This document shows positions 7,432-16,027 of a stretch of DNA of 64,000 bases, one piece after another. Position 1 is the stretch's first letter; each line of letters begins with the position of its first letter. A model generated the notes under the pieces. It did no database searches. It was not told where the DNA came from and was given only the letters and a program-made list of their open reading frames with translations. The DNA is taken from the NCBI RefSeq assembly GCF_937959485.1, contig NZ_CALGPY010000005.1:434001-498000 (forward strand), written 5' to 3'. This DNA comes from an uncultured Campylobacter sp. (lineage in GTDB: Bacteria > Campylobacterota > Campylobacteria > Campylobacterales > Campylobacteraceae). A program made the translations under genes and the position numbers.

Positions 7432-8688
7432 TTGAATATCCTAATAATCGGCGGCGGCGGTAGAGAATACGCGATCGGGCTAAGACTTCGCGAGGATAAA
7501 AACGTTTTAAATCTGTATTTTGCTCCGGGAAACGGCGCTACAAAGGCGCTCGGTAAAAATTTAGATTTAAAAGATTTTAATGAACTCGCGCTTTTTGCCA
7601 AAAACAACGACGTAACTCTTACTATCGTGGGCGCCGAAGAGCCGCTTACAAAAGGTATCGTGGATATTTTCAAAGCGCAAGGTCTCGCGATATTCGGTCC
7701 TAGCGCTGCTGCGGCGAAGCTTGAGGGCTCTAAAGCCTATATGAAGGACTTTTTAGCGCGAAATCATATCAAAACCGCAAAATTTCTAAGCAGCGACGAT
7801 CTATCCGAAATTTCAAAATTTATTGATACCCTAGACGGCCGCGTCGTAGTCAAAGCGGACGGTCTGTGCGCGGGCAAAGGCGTCATCATCGCAAATTCCA
7901 AAGATGAAGCTAAAAAAGCCGCCGCGGATATGTTAAGCGGCGAAAGCTTCGGCGAAGCCGGCAAGCGCGTCGTCGTGGAGGAGTTTTTAGAGGGCTTCGA
8001 GCTGAGCTTTTTTGCGATCTGCGACGGGGAGAATTTCGTAAGCCTGCCCGTGGCGCAGGATCACAAAAAATTGTTTGACGGCGATCTGGGCCCGAACACC
8101 GGCGGCATGGGAGCTTATGCGCCAAGCCCGCTAGCGGATACCGCGCTGATAAAAAGAGTGCAGAGCGAGATCGTAGCACCCACGCTAAAAGGGATGAAGC
8201 AGCAGGGCGCGCCCTTTTGCGGCGTGCTGTTCGTAGGGCTTATGATCGTGGGCGGCGAGCCTTACGTGCTGGAGTACAACGTCCGCTTCGGCGATCCGGA
8301 GTGCGAGGTTTTGATGCCGCTAATTGACGGAAATTTGAGCGAAATTTTATACAACGCCGCCGTAGGCAAGCTAAGCAGCATAAGCTTAAAAGAGCGATTT
8401 GCGGTGGGCGTCGTGATGGCTAGTGAGCGTTACCCTTACAGCTCTTCGCAGCCTGAGCCGATCAAAACGGGCGAAATTCCTGCGGGCGCGCATATCTGTT
8501 ACGCAGGCGTGAGCGAGCGGGAGGGGCAAATTTGCGCTAGCGGCGGGCGCGTTTTGGTAAGCGTGGGCGTCGCGCAGAGCCTAAAGCAGGCGCGCGACGC
8601 GGCTTACGCGCTGTGCGAAAATATAAAATTTAGCGGCGCGCAGTATAGGCGCGATATCGCGTACCAAGCCTTAAGAGATAAAATTTGA
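7432..8688 (+). CDS. purD: Phosphoribosylamine-glycine ligase (GAR synthetase)
   Basis: Joins phosphoribosylamine and glycine with ATP, the second step of purine synthesis. The 418-residue product shows the ATP-grasp layout: N-terminal ILIIGGGGREYAIGLRL, the ATP-binding VVKADGLCAGKGVIIA, FAICDGENF with VAQDHKKLFDGDLGPNTGGMGAY, and the metal-binding EYNVRFGDPECEVLMP. The start is TTG at 7432 behind GGAGG at 7422-7426. It follows the probable 6S RNA and overlaps the next gene by four bases, beginning a run of tightly packed genes. Confidence 0.97.
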   Translation: MNILIIGGGGREYAIGLRLREDKNVLNLYFAPGNGATKALGKNLDLKDFNELALFAKNNDVTLTIVGAEEPLTKGIVDIFKAQGLAIFGPSAAAAKLEGSKAYMKDFLARNHIKTAKFLSSDDLSEISKFIDTLDGRVVVKADGLCAGKGVIIANSKDEAKKAAADMLSGESFGEAGKRVVVEEFLEGFELSFFAICDGENFVSLPVAQDHKKLFDGDLGPNTGGMGAYAPSPLADTALIKRVQSEIVAPTLKGMKQQGAPFCGVLFVGLMIVGGEPYVLEYNVRFGDPECEVLMPLIDGNLSEILYNAAVGKLSSISLKERFAVGVVMASERYPYSSSQPEPIKTGEIPAGAHICYAGVSEREGQICASGGRVLVSVGVAQSLKQARDAAYALCENIKFSGAQYRRDIAYQALRDKI

Positions 8689-9122
8689 TCGTCGCTCCGC
8701 TTAGCAAGCGCGTAATTGCGTTTAGTATCGACGAAGCGGTGAACGTAACGCTTTTTGTGGTCGTGCTATTTGCTATCGACGAGCCAGAGCTTGTTGCAGC
8801 GGCGCAGAGCGGAAGCAATCTTGAGGTACAAAAGATCGCGTCAAAATTCATTTTGCATTACGCGATAATAAAATTTTTATATCAGGCGATTTTTGTCTAT
8901 CTATACGGCGCGACGCTAGGCAAGCTTGCGGTTAAAATTTATTGCGTCCGCGCTGGCGGCGGCTCTATGGATATCGCTACGGCAGCGATCCGCGCGGCGG
9001 TTAGGTTGATAAGCGAGATGATCTTTTATATGGGATTTTTGGTGGCGCTTTTTACGAACTCGCGTCAGAGCCTGCACGATATGGCGGCGAAAACATTGGT
9101 GGTAGAGATTGAAAAAGAGTAA
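8685..9122 (+). CDS. RDD family inner-membrane protein
   Basis: A 145-residue membrane protein of the RDD family, named after conserved Arg and Asp residues; biochemical role unsettled (some members affect ion homeostasis). Hydrophobic segments lie at about residues 20-35, 55-75 and 110-125. Family features seen are KRVIAFSIDEAV near the start, GATLGKLAVKIYCVR in the middle, and SRQSLHDMAAKTLVVE at the end. The TTG start at 8685 overlaps the purD stop, and the 3' end overlaps lptD by 14 bases, so it is surely co-transcribed. The same small gene sits between purD and pnp in C. jejuni as I recall it. Confidence 0.82.
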   Translation: MIVAPLSKRVIAFSIDEAVNVTLFVVVLFAIDEPELVAAAQSGSNLEVQKIASKFILHYAIIKFLYQAIFVYLYGATLGKLAVKIYCVRAGGGSMDIATAAIRAAVRLISEMIFYMGFLVALFTNSRQSLHDMAAKTLVVEIEKE

Positions 9123-11367
9123 AAAATTTAAAATTCTAGCGCTCAGTTTTAGCGCTCTTTTAGCAAGTAGTGCGAGCGCAAAGGTCCAAGATGTCGAGCT
9201 CATAGCCGATAATGTCGATAAAAAGGGCTTTTTGACGGAGGCGAGCGGCAACGTAACGGTGTATTCGCAGGACTACTTTATCACCGCCGATCGCGCTACA
9301 TACGACGAGCAAAACGGCATCATTGAGCTTTTTGGTAACGTCAATGCGATGCGCGGCAGCAGCGAAACTACGCGCGCGCAGCACGTCAAAATCGATCTGA
9401 AAAACGATAAGCAGGAAGCCAACGTAAATTTTATGATGGACAAGGACTCCGAGCTTTGGATGCAAAACGACGCTAGCTGCAGCGATAGCGAATATTACCG
9501 CGTGGAGGGCTCTAGCGTATCTAGCTGCAATGTCACCGATCCCGATTGGCGCATTAAATTTAGCAGCGGCATGCTAAATAAAGAGAGCAAATTCCTCCAT
9601 CTTTTCAATCCAAGATTTTACGTGGGTGATGTGCCGGTGCTCTATCTGCCGTATTTCGGCTTCCCGACCGACCGTACACGTCGCACGGGCTTGCTGCCTC
9701 CCGAGGCCGGCTACATCAGCAAGGAAGGGATTTACTACAAGCAACCGATCTATTTTGCGCCTTACGATAGCTGGGATTTTCAGCTCGATCCGCAGGTGCG
9801 CACGCGCAGGGGCTTTGGCGTATACGGGACATTTCGATTTACGGAATCGCCGTACTCTTACGGCGAGATTAGAGGCGGAGTTTTCGATAACTTTTCGCGA
9901 GCGCAAAAACGCCTCGAATACAAAAACGAGCGTCACCACGGCTTTGAAGTGCAATACGATCGCAGCAAGCTTGCGACCTATCTGCTAGATGGTGATCTGC
10001 GCGAAAATTTATGGATCGATTTTACCCAGCTAAACGACCTTGAATACTACGATCTGAAGGAAAAAGGAGGTCTTGGCAACGATGCGGATAATTCGCTCGT
10101 AACTTCACGGCTGAATTATTATTTGACCTCAGACGAGCACTATTTTGGCGCTTACGGACGCTACTACATCGATACGAGTAAGCTAAACGCCGATAATACC
10201 TTCCGCAACGAAGATACCGTCCAAGAGCTTCCGACGCTGCAATATCATAAATTTAGCAATGATTTGGGACTGCCAAATTTGATCTATTCGCTTGATGCAA
10301 AAGCGCGTAATTACACCAGATGGGAGGGCGCGACTGCTCGCCAATATGAGTTTGACGTACCGATTAGTATAAGTACGCCGCTACTGGCGGATTATTTAAA
10401 TTTCGCCTTTACCGAGCGAGTGTATATGACCAATATCGATTGGCACGATAAATTTTACTACGCAAACGGCGATCTTGGCGAGGATAAAAGCACTTTCTAC
10501 GCTAATCAATACACCGAGCTTTCACTCTACACCGACGTAGCCAGGGCTTACGATAGCTTGTATCACACTATGAGCTGGAGGGCGGATTTTAGAATTCCAA
10601 GCTGGCAGCAAGGCGATATAGAGGATAGAATTTTAAAGTATCATCAGTATAAATACGACCTTGCTCGCGGCGCAGTAGATCGCTCGCGGCTGGGTAACTT
10701 GCAAGACTCGCTTTATTGGGAGGATAACTTCTTAAGCGAGCTAAAGGACGAATACACCCACGAAAATGCAGCTTTAAGTATGACGCAGTTTTTTTATAAT
10801 GAAGACGGACGTAAATTCTTACGCCATAGCGTCAAGCAGCGATATGACTTCGACGATCATGAGTTTGACGATTTAGAACACCGCATCGATGCGTATTTTG
10901 CAAATGGGCTAAATATCGGAAACCGCTTTACCTACTCACATAAATATAAAAGCTTTGATAAGGTCTATACCTACGCCAACTACTCCAACGACGACTTTAG
11001 CTTTGGACTTAGTCACGCTTACGAATATGAAAAGCTAAGCATGGAGCCTAAACGTTATACGAAAGATAACTACGGCATCGTAAACGCCTCGGTAAATTTG
11101 CCTAGGAATAATAAAATTTTTGGGCGTTGGGATTACGACTTAGAGCGATCTTATTCTAAAATGTGGCGCGTGGGACTTTCTCATACGCGCAAGTGTTGGA
11201 ATTACTCTTTTGTGTATCAAGAGGATATCGAGCCTAAAAATACCAGTACGACGGGCTACAGCAAAGCAAGCAAGGAGCGCGGAATTTACTTTCTCGTAAA
11301 TTTCTATCCGTTCGGCGGAGTAGGGTATGATTTTTCAGTAGATAGCGAATATGGAAGCGAAAAATAA
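9109..11367 (+). CDS. lptD: LPS-assembly outer-membrane protein LptD
   Basis: LptD forms the outer-membrane translocon that inserts lipooligosaccharide into the outer leaflet. The 752-residue protein starts with a signal peptide (cleavage expected after ASA, residue 24), then an LptA/OstA-like beta-jellyroll (about 25-150: VELIADNVDK, EASGNVTVYS, ITADRATYD, IELFGNV), then a large beta-barrel with alternating aromatic strands ending in aromatic residues. Two cysteine pairs are possible (C140/C150 region in the N-domain and a late cysteine in KCWNYSF), in keeping with LptD disulfides. The start is a TTG within the end of the RDD gene. The downstream gene starts on the last base of the stop codon. 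Confidence 0.93.
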   Translation: MKKSKKFKILALSFSALLASSASAKVQDVELIADNVDKKGFLTEASGNVTVYSQDYFITADRATYDEQNGIIELFGNVNAMRGSSETTRAQHVKIDLKNDKQEANVNFMMDKDSELWMQNDASCSDSEYYRVEGSSVSSCNVTDPDWRIKFSSGMLNKESKFLHLFNPRFYVGDVPVLYLPYFGFPTDRTRRTGLLPPEAGYISKEGIYYKQPIYFAPYDSWDFQLDPQVRTRRGFGVYGTFRFTESPYSYGEIRGGVFDNFSRAQKRLEYKNERHHGFEVQYDRSKLATYLLDGDLRENLWIDFTQLNDLEYYDLKEKGGLGNDADNSLVTSRLNYYLTSDEHYFGAYGRYYIDTSKLNADNTFRNEDTVQELPTLQYHKFSNDLGLPNLIYSLDAKARNYTRWEGATARQYEFDVPISISTPLLADYLNFAFTERVYMTNIDWHDKFYYANGDLGEDKSTFYANQYTELSLYTDVARAYDSLYHTMSWRADFRIPSWQQGDIEDRILKYHQYKYDLARGAVDRSRLGNLQDSLYWEDNFLSELKDEYTHENAALSMTQFFYNEDGRKFLRHSVKQRYDFDDHEFDDLEHRIDAYFANGLNIGNRFTYSHKYKSFDKVYTYANYSNDDFSFGLSHAYEYEKLSMEPKRYTKDNYGIVNASVNLPRNNKIFGRWDYDLERSYSKMWRVGLSHTRKCWNYSFVYQEDIEPKNTSTTGYSKASKERGIYFLVNFYPFGGVGYDFSVDSEYGSEK

Positions 11368-12086
11368 TGACGCCTAGAGCTGAGCTGATGTTTGAAAGCC
11401 AAATCGACGCCGCGATGAAACTCGCAGAAATTTTACCCGCTACCGTGATCAAAAACGAAAATTTTCTAATAATCGCTCAGTCTCTGGAGTCGCTTCCTAT
11501 CGCAAACCATCTTGCTCTAAAATTAGGGCTTGCTTATGAGTTTTTATTCACAGAACCCGTTTTGGCGCCAAATAATCCTGAATGCGCGATCGCATGCGTA
11601 AGCGAAACCCAAGAGATCGTGATGGTGGATGAGCTCGTGCGAAGCTTCGGCATCAGCCTGGATTACGTTTACGGGCAGGCGAACAGACTTTATGAGGAGA
11701 AAATTTTAAAAAACATGTATAAATTTCGCAAGGGCGAGCTTTTGGGAAATTTGGAGAAGAAAAACGTTATCTTGGTAGATGAAGGGTGTGAGAGCGGGCT
11801 GACCGCGCTTACTTGCATAAAGACGCTCGTAAGCTTAAACGCCAAAGCGATCTTTTATGCCACGCCCGTTATCGGCAGCGATAATGCAGACGAGATCGCC
11901 ATGCTAGTAGATGGAATTTATGCTGTTCACAAGATCAGAGATTTTGTGAACGTGGATTTTTATTACAAAGAAAAAACGCTCTCAAGCGCGGAGGAGATAA
12001 TGCAAATTTTAAACAAATGCCAGCTTTATCTACCGTTTCACGAGACTAACAAAAACAAGGAGAAAATTAATGCAGTGCAAAATTGA
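11367..12086 (+). CDS. Phosphoribosyltransferase-like protein
   Basis: A 239-residue cytoplasmic protein that looks like a type I phosphoribosyltransferase fold: NVILVDEGCESGLTALTCIKTL matches the PRPP-binding loop pattern (hydrophobic strand, two acidic residues, small residues, then TA) followed by a helix, with AIFYATPVIG as the next strand. The usual DDxxxTG is replaced by DEGCESGLTA, so activity as a transferase is not assured; it could be a regulatory or competence-type homologue. It begins on the last base of the lptD stop and overlaps pnp by 17 bases. A homologue between purD and pnp exists in C. jejuni, to my recollection, without firm function. Confidence 0.7.
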   Translation: MTPRAELMFESQIDAAMKLAEILPATVIKNENFLIIAQSLESLPIANHLALKLGLAYEFLFTEPVLAPNNPECAIACVSETQEIVMVDELVRSFGISLDYVYGQANRLYEEKILKNMYKFRKGELLGNLEKKNVILVDEGCESGLTALTCIKTLVSLNAKAIFYATPVIGSDNADEIAMLVDGIYAVHKIRDFVNVDFYYKEKTLSSAEEIMQILNKCQLYLPFHETNKNKEKINAVQN

Positions 12087-14184
12087 AGTAAATGGCAATA
12101 CCGAAATTTTCGATATCAACAAAGTTGCGAAACAAGCCGCGGGCGCGGCGCTTTTACGTGTGAAAAATACCGTCGTGCTGGCTACCGTAGCGCGCGAAGA
12201 GACGCAGGTGCAGGAGGACTTTTTACCCCTTACCGTGCAGTATATCGAGAAGATGTACGCGGCAGGCAGAATCCCCGGAGGCTACATCAAGCGCGAGACC
12301 AAGCCGGGCGATTTTGAGACGCTAACGAGCCGCATCATAGACCGCTCGCTGCGCCCGCTCTTTCCAAAGGGCTATGCGTATCCGACGCAGATCGTAGTTT
12401 ACGTGCTATCGGCAGATCCTGAGGTCGATCTGCAAGTCGTCGCTCTTAATGCGGCGTCTGCGGCGCTATATCTTAGCGACATCCAGATTAAAGCGCCCGT
12501 TTGCGGCGTCCGCATAGGATATCAAAATGGAAATTTCATCCTAAATCCGAGCAACTCCGCGCTTAAAGCCAGCGCACTTGATCTTTACGTAGCCGGCGTC
12601 GGCGATGAGCTTTTGATGATCGAGATGCGCTCTCTGCCGCAGATTAAAGGTGACGCGCAGCAGATGAATGAATTTAGCGAAGATCTAATGGTGGATGCGA
12701 TCGATTTTGCCGCAAAGGCGATAAGCGCGGGCTCAAACGCCTACGAAGAGGCTTTTTTGCCGCTTAAAAAGCCCGATGCGAGCCTGGAATATAAGCCCGA
12801 GATAGAGGATGAGGATATCGCGGATTTTATCGACGCGAACTACAAAGACGCCGTCAAAGCTGCAATCAATCAGATGGCAAAGAGCGAACGCGCTACCGAA
12901 CTAAACAAAATCGTGGATCAAATTTTAACCACCGAGGCTGCGGCGCAAAACGAGTGGAGCAAAGAGGTGATCTCCAGCGTCATCGGCAAGTATAAGCGCG
13001 GCATCATCCGCACGCAGATCATCGAGGATCATTGCAGAGCCGACGGACGCGCGCTTGATGAGGTGCGCCCGATCAGTATCGAGACCAATATCCTGCCGTG
13101 CGCGCATGGAAGCTGCCTATTTACGCGCGGGCAGACGCAGGCTCTGGTCGTCACTACGCTGGGCGGCGATAGCGACGCGCAGCTAAGCGACAGCCTAACG
13201 CAACTTGAGCCGATCAGCGATAGATTTATGTTTAACTACAACTTCCCGGGCTTTTGCGTCGGCGAAGCAAGCCCGCTCAAAAGCCCAGGCAGACGCGAGT
13301 TGGGGCATGGAAATTTAGCCAAAAGAGCGCTATATCCGAGCATCGATCTAAACTCGCCGCAGTCTATCCGTGTAGTGAGCGAAATTTTAGAGAGCAACGG
13401 CTCAAGCTCGATGGCTTCGGTCTGCGGCGGCGCACTTTCTCTCCGAGCAGCGGGCGTACCTACGCTAAAGCTCGTTGCGGGCGTAGCGATGGGTTTGATT
13501 TTTGAGGGCGACAAGCATGCCGTGCTAACCGACATAATGGGGCTTGAGGATCACGACGGCGATATGGATTTTAAGGTCGCGGGCACCTACGAGGGCATCA
13601 CTGCGCTTCAGATGGATATCAAGCTCGGCGGCATCAGCCTGGAGGTTTTAAAGGAGGCTCTAGCGCAGGCAAAGCAGGCTCGTGCGCATATTTTGGGTCT
13701 TATGGAGCAGGCGGACGCAGCGATCGTCATAAATGAAGATGTGCTTCCGAAGCTTGAAATTTTTAGCGTCGAGGCAAGCAAAATCCCCGACATCATCGGC
13801 CAGGGCGGCAAGGTCATCAAAGAGATCACCGAAAGCTTCGGCGTAAATATCGATCTGGATCGCGAAAAGGGCGAGGTCAAGATCCAAGGCGCCAAAGCTA
13901 GCGCCGTATCGGGCGCGAAAGAGAAAATTTTATCAATAGTTTCAAATTCTCGCGATTTTCGCAAGCCACGCGGTGAACGCAAAGATGTAAAATTTCAGAT
14001 CGGCGAGGAGTTTGACGGCGTGGTGCAAAGCGTGCTGGATTTCGGTACCTTTATCTCGCTGCGAGACGGCGTGGACGGATTGCTGCGCGCTAAATTTATC
14101 ACAACGCCTTACAAGGCGGGCGATGTAGTGCGAGTGCGCGTGACCGATCAGAAAGGCACTAAAATTTCACTGGAATTAGCTTAA
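12070..14184 (+). CDS. pnp: Polyribonucleotide nucleotidyltransferase (PNPase)
   Basis: A 3'-5' phosphorolytic exoribonuclease of mRNA turnover. The 704 residues contain two RNase PH domains (about 10-210 and 310-530; FTRGQTQALV, GRREIGHG-like GRRELGHGNLAKRAL, MGLEDHDGDMDFKVAGT with the metal-binding aspartates), a KH domain (about 555-610; VEASKIPDIIGQGGKVIKEITE with the GxxG-type loop) and an S1 domain at the end (FDGVVQSVLDFGTFISLRDGVDGLL). Length is normal. The start overlaps the preceding gene; the ribosome site AAGGAG is just upstream at 12057-12062. Confidence 0.98.
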   Translation: MQCKIEVNGNTEIFDINKVAKQAAGAALLRVKNTVVLATVAREETQVQEDFLPLTVQYIEKMYAAGRIPGGYIKRETKPGDFETLTSRIIDRSLRPLFPKGYAYPTQIVVYVLSADPEVDLQVVALNAASAALYLSDIQIKAPVCGVRIGYQNGNFILNPSNSALKASALDLYVAGVGDELLMIEMRSLPQIKGDAQQMNEFSEDLMVDAIDFAAKAISAGSNAYEEAFLPLKKPDASLEYKPEIEDEDIADFIDANYKDAVKAAINQMAKSERATELNKIVDQILTTEAAAQNEWSKEVISSVIGKYKRGIIRTQIIEDHCRADGRALDEVRPISIETNILPCAHGSCLFTRGQTQALVVTTLGGDSDAQLSDSLTQLEPISDRFMFNYNFPGFCVGEASPLKSPGRRELGHGNLAKRALYPSIDLNSPQSIRVVSEILESNGSSSMASVCGGALSLRAAGVPTLKLVAGVAMGLIFEGDKHAVLTDIMGLEDHDGDMDFKVAGTYEGITALQMDIKLGGISLEVLKEALAQAKQARAHILGLMEQADAAIVINEDVLPKLEIFSVEASKIPDIIGQGGKVIKEITESFGVNIDLDREKGEVKIQGAKASAVSGAKEKILSIVSNSRDFRKPRGERKDVKFQIGEEFDGVVQSVLDFGTFISLRDGVDGLLRAKFITTPYKAGDVVRVRVTDQKGTKISLELA

Positions 14185-14206
14185 AATTTTAATTAGGAGC
14201 GTAAAG

Positions 14207-15061
14207 ATGCAGCTTAAAAAGATATTTTTCCCTATCGGCGGCGGCGAGGAGCTGGCAGAGCGCATACACGGAGCGCTGCTCGTGAATAAATTTTTCGGTA
14301 CGCACATCAATATAATGGCGTGCCAGCTCGATCCTAAGATGATCTACAACGTCCGCATGACGCTAAAAGGCGGCGTGTTGATGGATGAATTTTTAAAATC
14401 CGCAGGAGACGAGATGAGGGCTGAGCGCGAGGAGATCAAAGCGATCTTCGACGCCGAATGCGCCAAGCTGGGCCTAGATCAAAGCGACGACGATCACGTC
14501 CCAAATAGCGCCGCTTTGAGGCATATGGTGGGCATCCGCTCCGAGCTGGTCGAGAAATACTCCAAATATTGTGATTTGGTGCTGGTTTCGGTGCCGCCTA
14601 CCGGCTCTATTACGGGCACGTTCGAGGCGGCGGTCACTAAAAGCGGCAAGCCTTGCATTGTCATACCGCGCAAGCTGAAGGAGTTTAGGGCGGATAAAAT
14701 TTTAGTCTCGCTTACCGGCACTGCGGCGTCTGCAAGGGCGCTTGATAATTGGCTGGAGCTTTTGCAGCGCGCCAAGTCCGTCACCGTCATCACCGCAAAC
14801 CACTACCTCCAAGAGGGCATCCCCGAAACGAAGCGCCGAATAAGCGATTATTTGGCTCTGCACGACGTTAATATCGATGCTTTCGAGACGCTAAACGCAG
14901 ACGGCAAGATCCCGGGACAGGTGCTGCTAGAGTACGCCGACGCGGGCGATTTCGACCTAATCGTCGCGGGCTTGCACTCAGACAGCGGCATAAAGGAGAT
15001 TTTCTTAGGCGGCGCGTCGAAATACTTCCTGCAAAAGACCAAAATTCCGGTCTTAATGTAG
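14207..15061 (+). CDS. Universal stress protein family protein
   Basis: A 284-residue cytoplasmic protein with two Usp-type alpha/beta units: the first opens LKKIFFPIGGGEELAERIHGAL and ends with SGKPCIVIPR, the second runs ADKILVSLTGTAASARALDNW to the C-terminal GLHSDSGIKEIFLGGASKYFLQKTKIPVLM, where the GxxxG/S...xxxLxxxxxPVLM pattern of ATP-binding Usp proteins can be seen. Exact ligand and role are unknown. It begins 22 bases after pnp behind AGGAGCG and is the last gene in this run; a small perfect hairpin follows the stop. Confidence 0.8.
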   Translation: MQLKKIFFPIGGGEELAERIHGALLVNKFFGTHINIMACQLDPKMIYNVRMTLKGGVLMDEFLKSAGDEMRAEREEIKAIFDAECAKLGLDQSDDDHVPNSAALRHMVGIRSELVEKYSKYCDLVLVSVPPTGSITGTFEAAVTKSGKPCIVIPRKLKEFRADKILVSLTGTAASARALDNWLELLQRAKSVTVITANHYLQEGIPETKRRISDYLALHDVNIDAFETLNADGKIPGQVLLEYADAGDFDLIVAGLHSDSGIKEIFLGGASKYFLQKTKIPVLM

Positions 15062-15073
15062 CTTGAGGCTTGT

Positions 15074-15090
15074 GTGCCGCGTCGCGGCAC
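15074..15090 (+). terminator. Compact hairpin after the universal stress gene
   Basis: GTGCCGC (15074-15080) pairs perfectly with GCGGCAC (15084-15090) across a 3-base loop, 13 bases after the stop codon. No T-run follows, so termination is uncertain. Confidence 0.35.
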
Positions 15091-15459
15091 GCCGCCCGCA
15101 CCGCGTCTAAGCTTAAATCGGCTTTTAAGCGCCGCAAGCTAAAGCTTAAATTTTAATCGACTCGCTTTGGCTTTATTAGCCCGTCCGCAAATCGTGCAGT
15201 TATGCTTCTTGCGGATGGGTTGCGATTAATTTTACCGCTAGCTTTGCTTACGAGCCGCATTTGCTTTGCCGCGGCTAGCGAAAGCAAATATATCCGCGGC
15301 GAGCGGAGTTAGCGGTCGCGGCAATCTCGCCGGTCTATCTTTAAGCGCGGCGAGTTTGAAATTTCCATGCTTGTCGTTTCGGCTGCGTCGTGGATTTCGC
15401 ATAAATTTGCACTTAAGATTTCCGCTTGCACGCTAAATTTTAAATTCCAAGGAGCGCAG
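15091..15459. other. Gene-free stretch before the AT-rich orphan
   Basis: About 370 bases with no supportable gene. A 31-codon in-frame extension of the next gene begins at 15367 but lacks a ribosome site, while an excellent one occurs just before 15460. Otherwise nothing recognised. Confidence 0.5.
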
Positions 15460-15909
15460 ATGGCTTTTGAAAATGCAATCATCACAAAAGAGGATGATGA
15501 GAAGTATGGATTGAGCGAAATTTACTACAAATATAATCCATACTATGAGACTTTTATTAACGAGCTTGGTTGGACTATTGATCGAAATGCGGATTGTTGG
15601 CTAATGCCAGTATATAGTTTTCCTGATCCAGAATATGATCATGCAAGCCTTGCTAAAGGCATTTGGATTTTATATCATAAAGGTGAAATTATTGAGGTCG
15701 CATTGGATTATATATTTGATGAAGGTAAAAAGCTTCATCAAATTTGGCAACTTTTGGAACTAAATCCAAAAAGCACAAATGCTCTTTCCGAAAAGGATAT
15801 TGTAGCTTTACTATTCAAAATTTTGAAAGCTTATGGCTATGCCGGAACATGGCAAAAAGAAAACTACACCATAGAACTTCAAGACTTAACCGATTGCGGC
15901 GCAAAATAG
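15460..15909 (+). CDS. AT-rich orphan protein, 149 residues
   Basis: I do not recognise the family. The start at 15460 (MAFENAIITKEDD) is chosen because AAGGAG lies at 15449-15454. The product is acidic and rich in tyrosine and tryptophan (SEIYYKYNPYYETF, LGWTIDRNADCWLMP, KGIWILYHKGEIIEVALDYIF), has no signal peptide or membrane helix, and looks like a small single-domain alpha/beta protein of the sort often found as immunity proteins of contact-dependent toxins. That is only a resemblance in size and texture; no toxin gene is adjacent. My hand count over 240 bases gives about one third G+C, far below the flanking genes, and codon use is AT-biased, so recent acquisition is likely. Confidence 0.72.
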   Translation: MAFENAIITKEDDEKYGLSEIYYKYNPYYETFINELGWTIDRNADCWLMPVYSFPDPEYDHASLAKGIWILYHKGEIIEVALDYIFDEGKKLHQIWQLLELNPKSTNALSEKDIVALLFKILKAYGYAGTWQKENYTIELQDLTDCGAK

Positions 15910-15973
15910 AGCTTTAAATTTAACTTCATTTTAGTCCCGCACCAAATCAAATTTCATAGAATTCTAGAATTTC

Positions 15974-16001
15974 ATAGGACTTTAAAATTCCAAAATCCTA
16001 T
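15974..16001. terminator. Possible bidirectional terminator between convergent genes
   Basis: ATAGGA (15974-15979) pairs with TCCTAT (15996-16001), extended by T-rich/A-rich arms inside, between the convergent orphan and antiporter genes. The A/T tracts on both sides would suit termination in either direction. Weak evidence. Confidence 0.3.
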
Positions 16002-16027
16002 AATTTCAAAATTTTAAAATTCCCGCC

